DNA from: Agapanthus africanus
Lineage: Eukaryota; Streptophyta; Magnoliopsida; Asparagales; Amaryllidaceae
DNA: 64,000 nucleotides
Direction: 5' to 3'
NCBI GenBank assembly: GCA_030015575.1
Contig: CM057339.1
Location: 769,250,809 to 769,314,808, forward strand
Numbering within the stretch: position 1 is the stretch's first letter; the number at the start of each line of letters is the position of its first letter. The translations under genes were made by a program, and so were the position numbers. The notes beneath the pieces were generated by a model. It was not told the DNA's origin and made no database searches. It was given only the letters and a program-made list of their open reading frames with translations. Below are positions 34,754 through 48,021 of this stretch, in pieces.

Positions 34754-34975
34754 ATGGCATACTTATTCATAGCTTTTATGATTTGTATGACACTTGTCAT
34801 AGTTTCGATTATTGAGTTTTACACTTATTTTCATGCGCGCGTGTTGCGCTATGATATTTCTAGCTTATCTGTGACTTCGGAGCCCCGTTGATTTAATTTG
34901 ATTTACTGAAATATTTTAAAGACTTGGGGGGTTTAAATTTAAATTCGGGGGCCGAATTTATTTAACAGGGAAGAT
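34754..34975 (+). other. 3' untranslated region and purine tract before LTR K
   Basis: Non-coding stretch ending in a purine-rich AACAGGGAAGAT immediately before TGTAACA. This is what one expects just upstream of a 3' LTR. It implies that sequence left of solo LTR B belongs to the same gypsy element, but no coding domain is left to show it. Confidence 0.5.
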
Positions 34976-36671
34976 TGTAACATTTCAGAAAACGGAAAAT
35001 ATTATTTTAGAATTTAAATAATAAAATAAAAAAATTTATGGATATTATACAAGTATGGATTTGAGTTTTAGTAGAATGATATAGTTATATAGCTATATTT
35101 TGGAAAATAATTGGGAATTTAAAATGAATTATTAATTTTGAAAGCATTTATTTAATTGGGCTTTTCTTAAATTGGTATATAATTATTTCCATACATGTTT
35201 AAAGTTAAAATTATTTAGTGTTTTACTAATTACTATATTAAACCATGTTTTAGTTTGTTAAACCATATTTAGTGTGTATGACATATTGTGTACATGTTAT
35301 CTTTTTTTTTTTGGTTTTACTTTTGTTTTTCAAAATAAAAATAAAAATGAGAGGAGGACAAGAGGACATAGATGTATTGGTAGGGGGAAAGAGAGAGCAA
35401 GAGAGAGAGAGGGGAGCTATGGCAACCTTAACTATTCCTTTTGTTCACAATTTCATCTTCATCTCACCTTCATCTTCTTCCTCCTCCACTTCCTCTACCT
35501 CCCTCCATCGTCTTCTACCACCACAAAACACCCCCAATCCACCTCAAAACCCCATGTAACTTTCACTAAAATTGTTCACAAGCTCATCCTAAAGCTTATG
35601 GTGGGATCAAATTTTCGTTTTGAGCTCTTATGGCCATTTTGGAATTTTCTTGAGTTTCTTTATGAGGTAATAACCATACTTTTAGATAAGTTTTTAAGTA
35701 TCATTATCTTCACAACTAGTTTAGAGCTAAAATGTGCATATTTTCAAGTCTTGAAAATTCTAAGATGAGAATTAGTGAGTAGAACTTGCAGTAGCGGTGT
35801 AATAGGGGATTTAGTGAGTGTTTACTAGCCTATTAGTGATAGTATCACTGGTCTAGATGAGTTTAGAAGTTTCAATGATGAGTTTAGAATTTTCCGATGT
35901 TGGTTTTCTTTAAGATATTGATGTTCAATTGGAATCTGGGATAATTAAGAAACTTTGAAGCTGAACTATTGACCCTACTTGTTCGGATGGGTGTTCACCC
36001 CAAAGTGTTGGTTAGAGTGCTGGTCTGTCACGCCAGAAATCCCGGCAAGGTTGCCAATCCCTCGGGTAGCATAGGATTCTAATAGAGTATACAGAGAGAT
36101 GTATAGACCAGTAGAAAGCCACCGTAGAAGCCCAAGCCCGTATCTCTTTTCCCTGGCCGCAAATAAATTCATATTGACCGCAATTTGCGGGTCGATTTTT
36201 GAATTAGGTTTTAAAATTTGTTCTGTAGCTCACTCATTAGATAACTAAGACTACCCTATATGCTAAAAAGTCCCAGATCACTTGAAGAAAAATCTGGAGT
36301 CGTTTTACTTGATTTCTGTCAATATTTTCCGATATTTAAAACTTGGTTTTTTTATTTTCATGATGTGACTTGGTCGTTCGACGTTCACACGTCGCCGTCG
36401 GGGGTTATTTTGTTGTTTTAGAATGCGTTGACCATAGGTTCTAACCTATGTGCGCTTCGCTCATGATTTCAAATTCGATTCAGGTTTTTATGCGATTTTG
36501 GTTATGGATTTGATTGTAGGTACAATCGCGTGGACTTCCGGGACGCCGAAGAAGAGCAAGGCATCCGTCGGAATCGACTAGGACGAGGCATGTTGATGTG
36601 AGTAGATGTATATCTACGGGGGAAGTCGTGTGGATGGCGTATAGCACCCCTGCAACCATAGAATTGGGATG

Positions 36672-36730
<59 letters not shown>

Positions 36731-38698
36731 TAGTCTATAGGTTATACTAGACTACCATTTACGTATAAGTCTATACTTAGTAGAATGATATACCTCTAGT
36801 ACTATTTCTTAGCTTATGAGCCATATCTACTTATATAAGTATTTATATACATGTGATTATGATACAAGTTACTAATGATATAAGGATATTTACGATATGA
36901 TGATATGAGTCGATATGATATGATACGAGATGACATAAGATGATATGTGATGAGATGAGATGAGATGATGTATGCGACTATAGATCCGTACTATTGATTT
37001 GATGATACCATGCGATGGATTTTCCGTACGTGATATGATGATGATGGATCGCCGATATTTATTTCGACTTGTGAAATCTTATTTAAAATCATTAAAGTAG
37101 ATATTATGATATGTTTAGAGCCATACCTAGTTTCAAAACTAACGAATCGTTACGAATTTTTAAATGATAACTTTAGAGGAACGCTACAACTTTTCAAATG
37201 GTATCTTCTTCAAAAATATCGTAGCCCCTTATTTTCTAAAATAACGTTTCGTACTATTTTAAACAATAACTGTATGGCTCATATATAGTTTCATATTTTT
37301 ATACTTGTTCACGTTACGATTTCTTTATTCTATTTACGCTCGCAGTTCAATTTTTTTATTTCTGCATACGCTCGCACTTTGATCTTTTACAATGTATATC
37401 GCGTTTATACTTTAGTTTCATTTGACCTTGTACTAGGACACATGCATCATTACCGATAATTCACATGTTTCACGTGCACATACTCGTATACTCACACACA
37501 CATCATCAGTAATTGCCATGACACGTACATAGATAGAACTCTCTATGCTACCGCATCACACTATATCTATTATCCTGTTAGATTCTATTAGCACTTTCTA
37601 TTACATTGCTATACGACATGCTTATATAAACACACTTGCTATGCATTACTGTATTGTTCTGTGCATGTACATATTATTTCATTATTGCCATATTCAAATG
37701 AGATTCTGTTTTTATGAGATTTCTGGATTTGAGAAACCGCAGATATTATTTAAAAACTTGTGAATTTTTTAAAAACGCGGTTTTCTTTTGATATGATATT
37801 TTGACGTCCACTATGAGATTTCTCGGTTCTGAGCTATGATGATTATCCGAATCAAAGCAGGGGGAGAAACCGATTGCGGATACATGGTGGACCCGGTACG
37901 GTACCCCGGGGCAAGAAGATTGTATAGAAAGACGTTGAGCCTGGCTGGGGAACATTACCTACCGGTGAAAGTATTGGACTTGGCGGATATCCAGAGGATA
38001 CCGACTGGTGTGATATGAGACAAATGGATATGAGGGCCGATCTAATGAGATGGTTCCAGAGATATGAGGGCCAATTCGATGAGACGGCGCTTGAGATATA
38101 AGGATTTACGTGTCGATACTGGACACGGGATTATGATGATTTCGCGTGTTGATGCTGGACACTTAAGGTTTTATGATGATTTCGAGTATCGATGATGGAC
38201 ACTCCTCGGATGATATATAAATATATATGATATGGATGACATGGTACCACATATTGATACAGGCACGTTATTATATATTTATATATATATGTATATACGA
38301 TCACCTTCGATACCATACGGTATGATATTATTATTACTGTATGACTTAGGTATATCATTATACATTCGATTTCCATCTGATAATATCTTCTACTCATGAG
38401 TTGGTAACTTACCCCTATTGTGCCATATTTTTCTTGCTGGACCGACCACTCAGACCAATAGCGACTTACTTGCACATTCTTCTTTTGGGTGATTTTCTTG
38501 GTATGTGGATTACATTACAGATCGTAACTACCACTGTATATTTTATATTCATTGTATCTAGTTAAAAGCTCCATCAACTAGACTGTATATTTGGTAGACT
38601 TAGAGACTAGTTGTATATTCTTTGGACTTAGTGGGGAGACTTGAATATTATGTGGGTATAGTTGATTTGATGATATTTTGGTTTTCTTTATTCTTTTC
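34976..38698 (+). repeat. 3' LTR of a long-LTR Ty3/gypsy element (K), interrupted at its right end
   Basis: Begins TGTAACATTTCAGAAAACGG after a purine tract and shares many ordered blocks with LTR J. It includes a transcribed-looking T/C-rich zone (35280-35560), an AT microsatellite (36673-36726) and a TGTCGATACTGGACAC repeat zone (38100-38210). Copia H begins at 38699; by comparison with J a few hundred bases of K should lie beyond H, to the right of the window. Tekay/Del-like by length and termini, not proven. Confidence 0.65.
36673..36726. repeat. AT microsatellite in LTR K
   Basis: About 54 bp of TA dinucleotides at the place matching the tract in LTR J. Confidence 0.95.
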
Positions 38699-39614
38699 TG
38701 TTGGATATGTATGCCTTAGAGGCCTTCATTGTATAGGATGCTAGGGATATGTATGTACAGGGCAATCTTACTCGATATGATAATATGCTATTTGGTTTGT
38801 CTTTATCTTAACATGTGATATGTCTTACTTGTTATTTCATATCTCGTATGCATGTTGATAAACTCGTAGGATCCTTGCTTGACTACCAGCGTTGTGATGG
38901 CAATCATACTTGTGGGAGCTGGGTAGTCGATAAGCACATCCTTAAAATGTCCCTAGTCGTGGGAGTATCGAGACTGGGTATCGATACTCCAGAGTAGACT
39001 AGCGTATACATATTTAGACCCTAACGAGGGGTGGTGGTTAGTCCCGCAGCCATTGGTGTGATGCACCTAAGATTGTATACAGGTGCTCACTGGGGGTGAG
39101 TACACTGGACGGACTCGCTGAGAAATGGCTAGATGGTATTATACCTAATGTCAGATAGCAGTTCTCTGGTGACATGAGTGCAAATAGTCTGTCGACTTGA
39201 GGTCGTCATTTGTCTCATGTGAGTTCCCACAGTGCTTTGATTACTACCCTACGACGGCTCTACTGAATCGTGCAAACAGGTTTAAGTTGGGTACAGACCC
39301 GAGCCGTATAGAGGCAGTGAGCGATTGTTGGGGATTCGTCTCTCCCGGTATAGGGATTCGATGTCGCGCTGTGTTCGGTTGGCCAACACCATAAGTCCCT
39401 GGCAAGGGCGGATTGAGAATTACTAGTAGTCAGACCGGTAGATTCTCGGATGGTCATGAGCCACATCTGCATGACTTGTCAGGTTATTAGAGGTCTGACG
39501 TGATCCACCCCCTAGACCCGGCATGCGATAATCTTAGATGAACAGACCGGACTGTACGGAGATTGTCATGGACAGGCTCAGTAGAGGTTCGGATGAGTTT
39601 GCTCGTCGGCCTTC
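38699..39614 (+). repeat. 5' LTR of Ty1/copia element H, first part
   Basis: Begins TGTTGGATATGTATGCC and follows the other copia LTRs until CGGCCTTC, where element G is inserted. The remainder resumes at 48022. Taken without the insertion, the LTR is about 1.97 kb, the same as LTR E. Confidence 0.85.
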
Positions 39615-41117
39615 TGATTCGAGTCTATTTTTATGTGTAGTAGTAGTTAACCGCAATCAATAACGGTGTCGGTTATAGCTAGCAGAGATGAGTACGGGTC
39701 GTCCTCAGGGAAACGTTGAATATTTTAATCTTACTTTAGACGTGTTGAGAAAGAAAGGAGAATAAAGAATGGTGAAGAATGGTTGTAGTTTCTAGATCTA
39801 CATCAAAGACGGATGCAGAATATAGATCTAGATTAACTACGAATGTAGGTTTTATAGTAGAAGGGGGCTTATAGGGTACATTGGGATTTAGTAGTTATGG
39901 ATGATTAATTAAAGATTACTCTTTTTATCCTTTAATAGATTTAAAACTAGAACGACAATGATGCATGTAGATTAGGGTTTCTGGAGGGAAAAAGGGTTCC
40001 CACTCTTAACCCCTATCTCGACATGGAACTCCGTTCATATCTAGCCTTTACCAAAACAATAGTTAATCTAATCTCTAATTGTGGTCGCGATTATCAATGA
40101 ATTGATAGCGCGCCCTATTAGGATGTTAACTATTCTTTTGAAAAAGTTTATAAACTTTATAGGACTTAAAAAGAGTTTAAGGATCTTCATCATCCATTAA
40201 CCTACCCTAATCCCATTAACCCTAACAAGCGAAGAATTACTCGTGCATGTTGGGATAAGAAAAGATAGAGAGGGAAAACATAATTTAAAACTACAAAGAA
40301 ATAAAATAAGAAAACAACTACCTTTATTAATCAACAAGATCAATTACACTTTGTTCCCTTAGAAAATGATTACAAAATGCTAGTTTGCTTCTCGATCTCT
40401 TCTAAGGAGGTAGATGAACTGTTGATGTTCAACCAGGATTCTTGAGCCGTCGTGGACTTCGTGATCGCGTCGGTTTAATGATTTTTCCAAGAGGCTCTCG
40501 GTCCTTATTTATAATCCCAGAGTCAGAACCTAGCTTCCTAATTTGGAAACCAGTGGTTAAGATCCTAGCAGCAAAATCCCAACTCCCAACTCTTCAAATC
40601 CGCGGCGGAACCGCGGCCAATAGGTGGTTTTGGCCGCGGTTCCGAGGCCTTATAGGGAGATCGGTGGGTTGTTTCTCTGGGGCTTTGTCTATCTAACACG
40701 TGGTGATCTTTTAACATTTCTGTAAACTGAAAATCTTCTCTTCGTTACTGGCAGTCTTGATTTCTTTAGTTTGCTTTCTTAATTAGGCAGGTTTGTTTCG
40801 CCAACTTTGATTTCCTTGATTTCAGCCCTGCAAATTCTGCACAATATCTTAACAAATAATATTAATAGAGTTTGTTTTATTGAGATATTAACTTAACCAT
40901 TAAGAATTGGTCAAAGGTATTTAATGGGCCAAATGTTACATGGATATTATATGCTTACATTTTCCTACCAAATGTTAATTATAATATATAAACACATGAA
41001 AATAGTATTTTTACAGATAAACCCTCATATGTATCATATATTATAATAAACATCTTTTATTATATAGAAACAGTAAGAAAAATGTCATATTAAATGTGCG
41101 GTTTTATCAACTGAATA
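39615..41117 (-). repeat. 3' LTR of element G
   Basis: Plus strand begins TGATTCGAGTC, and the inner end is flanked by the purine tract (minus strand AAGTTTGGGGGTATT). A minus-strand TATA (TATAAATA) is at about 40506-40513, and a GC-rich hairpin lies about 100 bp upstream of it (40605-40645). Confidence 0.85.
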
Positions 41118-42824
41118 AATACCCCCAAACTTATCTTTGATCGTCCCGAGCAAACTAGTTTATTCAAGAGAATGAGAAAAAAGAAAGGAGAAAGCTAAGC
41201 ACACTTTCGTAGGCAACACGATTGCACTGAGCGTGCAACAAGCCGTTAAACCTCTAGGTGTCCCTAGTAGGAGGAGTGTTGTCTCCTGAGGGTTTTCAGT
41301 GGATTACACCCACAAAATCTTATAATAAAAGAGAGATGGTGAAAGTTACATGTAAAGATAAGAACTATAAAAGAAAGAACTTGAAAATAAGAGTTTCCAA
41401 CTAATACTAGCTTTTCGGTTGTCATGAGCTCTATCTTAATAGTCATGAGCCCTATCTTAATAGTCATGAAAAGATGTTAGAAATCACATCATCTCTCAAT
41501 AAAACATCGTCTTTATTCTTCATTCCTATGTTTCTTCCAAACACTGATCATATAACCCTACGTGTGTGTAAAAGACATCCTTACACTCGGAGAATTCAAT
41601 TCAAGCTATCATATTCTTGTCCATCTACCTCAGTACTTTTTAATTGATATTTAGATGGAATTTGCTCACACATTTTTCATGCGACCGTTAATACTTCTTG
41701 AGGTACTTACCGATCGATTACTCATGTGATCGCTTATACGGTGTATTTAGTATTTTCCTCGTCTTGCACCACCTAAGGCTTAGCAGTGACTCCCAAACCA
41801 GTTGGTCTAAGGCACTAGGTGAGGAAGCACCCTCGCTATATTTTTTATATTGCTGCCTTGGCGATAACAAAACCGGTGTTAATTTTTCTCACCATTTTAT
41901 CTTTTATTTTCCATTTATTATATTCTTCATACTTTGGCTTTATAGACAAGAGCATTTCAAGGTATCCTCTACTATCCCGAGTTTCAAGACGTGTGTAAGT
42001 GCATATAGTAGGGTATCAATATTCAAATGTTTGGCTTCCAGAATAGAAACTATTTTTCAGACTTATTTTTATCCTCAGATTAGTGACTACCTTCATCTTA
42101 CTAACCCTTGAGACAACGGCTCATAACTACTTATTACAAGTTTCGTTTAAGAAAAATTCGAACTTTCTTAGTTTTCTTAAATTTTTCTAATCTTTTAGAT
42201 GTAATTTTTCACTATCTAATCTTTTATTATAAAAGATTTTTTTTTGAAAATGCTGTGCTTATGCAAAGTATGATGCAAATTGATGCGTAAATAAGCATAA
42301 ACCTCCCCCAAACCTGTTTGCAGCAGTGTCCTCACTGTTATCATCTGTTAAATCTCAAAATCTGTAGACTTGGGAGAAAAAGTTAACAAAGGAGACAAGA
42401 AATAATGAAAGTGAAATTCTCCCCCAAATTTATTTTTGGCTCACAATTTTGTAAAAATCATTTTCTTTCAAGAGCCAAAATATCCCTCCCAAACTTGAGT
42501 AAAATCATATTAAGCATTTAAAATTATAAGAGAAGGTCAAAGTTATTGGTCAATGCCAAGCTTTGCAAAGACCAAAAGTCAACACCAACCATTCGAAGAA
42601 TTTATCAGTGAAACGCACCGGTTGGTGGAAGAACATGGTGTATGGAGTCAGGAAGAAGTGGGGAAGAGATAAGTGGTGTAAAAGAAAAGGATTGCGTCTC
42701 AATTTGGAGAGACGACACAGTGATAGTGATGATGGATTACTCGCATTCTCGTGATTGTCCAGAAGAAGGGGTGGAGGTTCAATTTCTTTATCTTGGAGTC
42801 GATTCATCTCAACACCCGTGTCTT
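41118..42824 (-). other. Non-coding 3' part of element G
   Basis: About 1.7 kb between protease and 3' LTR, where an autonomous Athila element would carry pol and often an env-like frame. I found no RT, RNase H or integrase motif on either strand. Short frames at 41698-42111 and 42550-42807 resemble nothing known. Confidence 0.6.
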
Positions 42825-43510
42825 TTAAAAATGCGAATTCATCAGCGAAAATTTCCTCAAAGCTTCATCGATACCCCGAAAAATAATCTCATCAGAAAAA
42901 ACGGGCTGATCGTCAGACTGCATGAAAGGTTCATAATCAGTGTTAGATATTGACCCAGACAACTCAATAGAAGAGTACGTATGTGTATAATACATGGTTG
43001 GGTCAAACAACAACATATGAAAAGAGTCTAGATCAGTATCATGAAGCTGATCAAATTCGCTGCTGTCGACATCTATTAATTCGACAGAACATGCTTGAGC
43101 AGAAGGTTCGGAGCGTACACTCCCTAACTTGTAAATGTTAAGCTCTATTGACGTCTTTCCGAAGGATAGGGTCATAGAGCCATTACGACAGTTGATTACA
43201 GCATTGGAAGTGGCCAAAAAGGGTCGACCGAGAATCACCGGAATTTGGTTTCGTGGGTTCGCTACAGGTTGTGTATCTATAACGATAAAGTCCACCAGAA
43301 ATATAAATTCCCCGACTTTGATTAACACATCCTCTAGCTCACCCCTAGGTTGGGTGATAGATCAATCGGCCATCTGAAGAGTGCAATGCGCTGGTTTTAA
43401 CTCTCCGATCCCTAATTGCTCATAAACAGAATATGGAAGCAACTAGCACCTAAATCGGGTAGAGCACGATTGATATTTTTACCCCCAATAGAAATAGAAA
43501 TTGTAGGACT
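42825..43510 (-). pseudogene. Aspartic protease region of Athila-like element G
   Basis: The minus strand has an active-site-like block LPDLGAS (about 43460) followed by GEFIFLVDFIVIDTQP and ILGRPFLATSNAVINCRNG, then LSFGKTSIELNIYKL. The GRPFLAT-NA-INCRNG block is a hallmark of Athila and Tat proteases. In the family this enzyme cuts Gag-Pol inside particles. It follows gag directly and is fossilised. Confidence 0.8.
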
Positions 43511-43522
43511 TCCGGGGTCCTT

Positions 43523-45432
43523 TCATTTCTTGGGTAATTGTTGTGTAAAAACAGTGATCACATTACTCGCAAGGAAAACTTTTTTAGGTACTTGAACTTT
43601 TCTCTTCCTAGTGCACAAGTCTTTTAGGATTTTCGCATAAGACAGAACTTGTTGAATAGCATCTAGGAGAGGAATGTTTATATTAACTTGCTTAAAAATT
43701 TCCACAATCTTCTCCATTTGTGGACGTGGTCTGTTGCCCCTTAACCTGTTTGGATAAGGTGCTTTATCAATAAGGGTTGGGTCCAACATTAGAGAGGATT
43801 GTGGGGATGGAATGGATCCCAGAATTAGAGTGGGGATCGTCTTAGATAGATTGGGGAAAGTGTTCGAGCCTTGGAGAAAACGGAGAATAGGCTCGGATGA
43901 AGGTGGAAGACTAGACGAATTAGGAGAAGAAGTAGAAGCCGGGGTATCATTGGTATCACTAACATCATCAAATTGCTCACCCACTCGGTTTTCCAGCACT
44001 CTCCCCGATCCCAACGTAGTAACGGCACGCACATTATGATGTGTGAGTGGCCAGGATTTGGCAGGGGTTGAGATGGGAGTTTTCCTTTCTCTCTCGCACT
44101 CATTGCGGCGTTCAACTGTGCAATTTGGTTTTCTATTAATTTAATACTCTCACCGTGGGAGGCGCTGTCTTTCTTTATGGTATCAATAGAAGACTTCATA
44201 TCAGCCGACATTTGAATGGAATATTTCATAAACAAATCCAAAGTTTGTGCGAGTGAAGAGTTATCAATACCGGCCAATTGCGGTACAGAAGTGTTGGCCG
44301 GATTTTGAAAATTTTGTGACTGAAAGGGGTGCTGACTTTGTGGTTGTGGTTGCTGTTGTTGTGGAGGAGGTCTTTGATAATTGCTTTGAAACTAGTTTTG
44401 ATTTTGGGGTTGGTTTTGGTTCCAAGAAAAATTAGGATGATTCCTCCATCCTTGATTGTACGTGGAAGAATAAGGATCATTTCTAGGTCGCTGCTGAAAA
44501 GCAGCATTAGTTTGCTCGTGACCTTGAAACGGTGCATTCATAGGACATTCTTCCGTCAAGTGTGAAGGATCAGAACAGCAACCACATACGGTCTTGGATA
44601 GCGTGACCTGATTTAGGGAGACTTGTGAGAATTTATTCTCAATAGCGTCGAGTTTCTTCTGCATCGCTGCCATTTCGGCTTTTACTGCGATGGAAACATC
44701 GAGCTGAAGAATACCTCTCCTAGATGAAGGTGGTCTTACGCTTTCCCACTGCAAAGTGTTTTCAGCAAGGTCTTCCAGATATTTCCAAGCTTCACCATCA
44801 TCTTTAGACATGAAATTGCATTGACAATTTGTTTCAAGCATCTGCTTTGTCGCTGGATTAATGCCCTCATATATAATTCGGCACAAATCCCATCTATTGA
44901 TTCCATGATGAGGACATTAGACAAGCAAATCCTTGAAACGTTCAAAGCACTTCCAAAATGGTTCATTGGGAAGCTGGGTAAACTGGTTGATCTCGCTCCT
45001 AACACGGACGGTCTTATGGTTTGGGTAAAACTTCTTAAGAAATGCTATTACAAATTCATCCCAATTAGTGATAGAGTGTGCGGCAGTATTATAAAGCCAT
45101 TTTTCTGCTAAGTCGCACAAGGTGAATGGGAGAAGACGCGAGCGCATAGCATCTACAGTCAGTTGTGAAGTACCCATCATTGCGCATACGTTTTCGAATT
45201 TAGTGATGAAAACGTACGCGTCTTTAGACTCAAGCCTGTGAAATTTGGGCTACAGATTGATGTAGTGGGGTTTAATTTCAAAATTATCCCTGTTGGCTGG
45301 TGGAATAGATAAGCAAGTGGGAAGTGGACCACATATAGGATAGCATTTCTCTTGGAGAGAGATGCGCGATGGATTTTGCTCACCTACGGGTGGTGGCAGC
45401 GTGGTGTTATAATTTGATGGAGTACCGTCCAT
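43523..45432 (-). pseudogene. Gag of Athila-like element G
   Basis: From the 5' end: an N-terminal part (MDGTPSNYNTTLPPP), the capsid-like retrotransposon gag domain (AEKWLYNTAAHSITNWDEF, FYPNHKT, EPFWKCFERFKDLL; about 45180-44917), a CCHC zinc knuckle (CGCCSDPSHLTEEC, about 44580), a Gln/Asn-rich tract (44560-44300), and a C-terminal part with MEKIVEIFKQVNINIPLLDA and LSYAKILKDLCTRKRK. The order and motifs are those of Athila Gag. The family uses it to form the RNA-containing particle. About four breaks. Confidence 0.8.
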
Positions 45433-46492
45433 CTCGGTCGATGTGGTGGATGGTGGGAAAAAAGAAGATGAAGAAGTACCGACCTTGGAGTCGATAGCAG
45501 GAACGCGGACAAGACGGGCACTAGAATCTCATGTCCAGCCAAGCATGCACTAAGCGGGTTTAACGCAAGTGACAGCGTGTGTACTTTTAAAAATGGTCTG
45601 TTTTGAAAAATGTGTCGGACTTAGACAAATCACACAAAAATGCACAAACAACCCTAGAACTAAGGTTACCTAGGTCAAGTCTCTAGACCGCTCCTAGACT
45701 TCCAAAGGACAAGCCGTAGGATCAATTCTCTACCACCTCTTTACTACTCTTGTGGCCAGGTAAGTGGGAGGTATCCGCTATACGAATCACCGAAAATAGC
45801 GGGCCTAATTAAGTAACCACTTGCTTTAGACACACTTGCCTAGGCACCACAAAAGTAATGCGGATAAGCGATAGATTACTCACGACCTTCCTCTGTCCTT
45901 ATTGAGAGCGACATTCCTTAGAGTCTTATCTAGATATTTTTTAAATTAATATAGGGTTGATGCAGATGCTTGGTTTGTGATTTGTGGGACTTAGGAAGGG
46001 TGATAAAATCCCTACCTAATCTGAATTTTGGTCTTGCCCCTTAAAAATCCGTATTAAAATATGAATTAACAAACCAATTACAAAACTTTGCAAAAAGATT
46101 TTTGAGCAGCAAAATTTTGCAAAGAATCCTGCAGAAAAGATATTTTATTGGATTTCAGAGGAGAGAGAAAGATTTGAGAAACTTACCAGAGAAATTACGA
46201 CTCCTAACTCCTCAATCCCACCGTGCTTCCGCCGCGAATGAGCTTCGTTGCCGCGGTTCCGCCGCAAGAAAGATGGATCAGGTGATGAATTTTTGTTACG
46301 TGGCCTCTTGTATTTCTCTGAATCTCGATGAATGTCTCTGTCTTTCTGTTTCCTCAAGTCTGTGACTCTAGATCTCCTTGCAAAATTCACACAAAATTCG
46401 TTAAATATATAATTTGCAGTTTTGTTTTAATTATGATATAGATCGAATAAGAATTCAACAAAAATAGTAAGAATAAAAAAATTAAGCACGTA
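45433..46492 (-). other. Leader of element G
   Basis: About 1.06 kb between the primer binding site and gag. GC-rich CCGCCGCGAA / GCCGCGGTTCCGCCGC blocks at about 46225-46270 echo the hairpin in the LTRs. No gene seen. Confidence 0.6.
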
Positions 46493-46510
46493 TCCCCGGC
46501 AACGGCGCCA
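46493..46510 (-). other. Primer binding site of element G, tRNA-Asp type
   Basis: The minus strand reads TGGCGCCGTTGCCGGGGA, two bases after the LTR end. It is the 18-nt complement of the 3' end of plant tRNA-Asp, the primer known for Athila elements. Confidence 0.92.
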
Positions 46511-46512
46511 TT

Positions 46513-48016
46513 TGATTCGAGTCTGTTTTTATGTGTTGTAGTAGTTAACCGCAATCAATAACGGCGTCGCTTGTAGCTAGCCAAGAATAGTACGGGTCGT
46601 CCTCAGAGAAACGTTGAATCTTTTAATCTTACTTTAGACGTGTTGAGAAAGAAAGTAGAATAAAGAATAGTGAGGAATGGTTGTAGTTTCTAGATCTACG
46701 TCAAAGACGAATGCAGAATATAGATCTAGATTAACTACGGATTTAGGTTTTATAGTAGAAGGGGGCTTGTAGGGTTCATTGGGATTTAGTAGTTATGGAT
46801 GATTAATTAAAGATTACTCTTTTTACCCTTTAATAGATTTAAAACTAGAACGATAGTGATGCATGTAGATTAGGGTTTTTGGAGGGAAAAGGGTTCCCAC
46901 TCTTAACCTCTATCTCGACATGGAACTCCATTCATATCTAGCCTTTACCAAAACAATTGTCAATCTAATCTCTAATCGTGGTCACGGTTATCAATGAATT
47001 GATAGCGCGCCCAATTAGGATGTTAACTATTCTTTTGATAGAGTTTATAAACTTTATAGGACTTAAAAAGAGTTTAAGGATCTTCATCATCCATTAACCT
47101 ACCCTAATCCCATAAACCCTAACAAGCGAAGAATTACTCGTGCATGTTGGGATAAGAAAAGATGGAGAGGGAAAACATATTAAAACTACAAAGAGATAGA
47201 ATAAGAAAAGAAACTAGCTTTATTAATCAACAAGATCAATTACACTTTGTTCCCTTAGAAAATGATTACAAAAATGCTAGTTTGCTTCTCGATCTCTTCT
47301 AAGGAGGTAGATGAACAGTTGATGATCAGCCTGAATGCGTGAGCCTGTCGTGGATTTCATGATCTTTTCAGCTTGATGATTTTTCCAAGAAACTCTCGGT
47401 CCTTATTTATAGTCCCAGAGCCAGAACCCTAGCTTCCTAATTTGGAAACTAGTGGTTAAGATCCTGACAGCAAAATCCCAACTCCCAACTCTTCAAATCC
47501 GCGGCGGAACCGCGGCCAATAGGTGGTTTTGGCCGCGGTTCCGCGGCCTTATAAGGAGATCGGTGGGTTGTTTCTCTGGGGCTTTGTCTATCTAACACGT
47601 GGTGATCTTTTAACATTTCTGTAAACTGAAAATCTTCTCTTCGTTACTGTCAGTCTTTATTTCTTTAGTTTGCTTTCTTAATTAGGCAGGTTTGTTTCGC
47701 CAACTTTGATTTCTTTGATTTCAGCCCTGCAAATTCTGCACAATATCTCAACAAATAATATTAGTAGAGTTTGTTTTATTGAGATATTAACTTAACCATT
47801 AAGAATTGGTCAAAGGTATTTAATGGTCCAAATATTACATGGATATTATATGCTTACACTTTCCTACCAAATGTTAATTATGATATATAAACATATGAAA
47901 ATAGTATTCTTACAGATAAACCCTCATATGTATCATATATTATAATAAATATCTTTTATTATATAGAAATAGTAGGAAAAATGTTATATTAAATGTGCAG
48001 TTTTATCAACTGAACA
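46513..48016 (-). repeat. 5' LTR of element G
   Basis: Partner of the LTR at 39615-41117. The minus-strand TATA (CTATAAATAAGG) is at about 47402-47413, and the GC-rich hairpin (47504-47544) has perfect 16-bp arms here. Confidence 0.85.
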
Positions 48017-48021
48017 CCTTC

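Larger units (their letters stand above)
39615..48016 (-). mobile_element. Athila-like non-autonomous element G (gag-protease, no visible pol)
   Basis: An 8.4-kb element bounded by CCTTC at 39610-39614 and 48017-48021, a perfect 5-bp target duplication. LTRs of 1503 and 1504 bp (39615-41117 and 46513-48016) look roughly 94-96% alike by eye. That is an insertion on the order of 2 million years ago if a grass-type rate of 1.3e-8 per site per year applies. In minus orientation the order is LTR, tRNA-Asp primer site, leader, gag, protease, non-coding 3' part, purine tract, LTR. Reverse transcriptase, RNase H and integrase are not seen. It resembles the TR-GAG class, which depends on enzymes supplied by other elements. 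Coding parts carry about five breaks. Confidence 0.85.
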
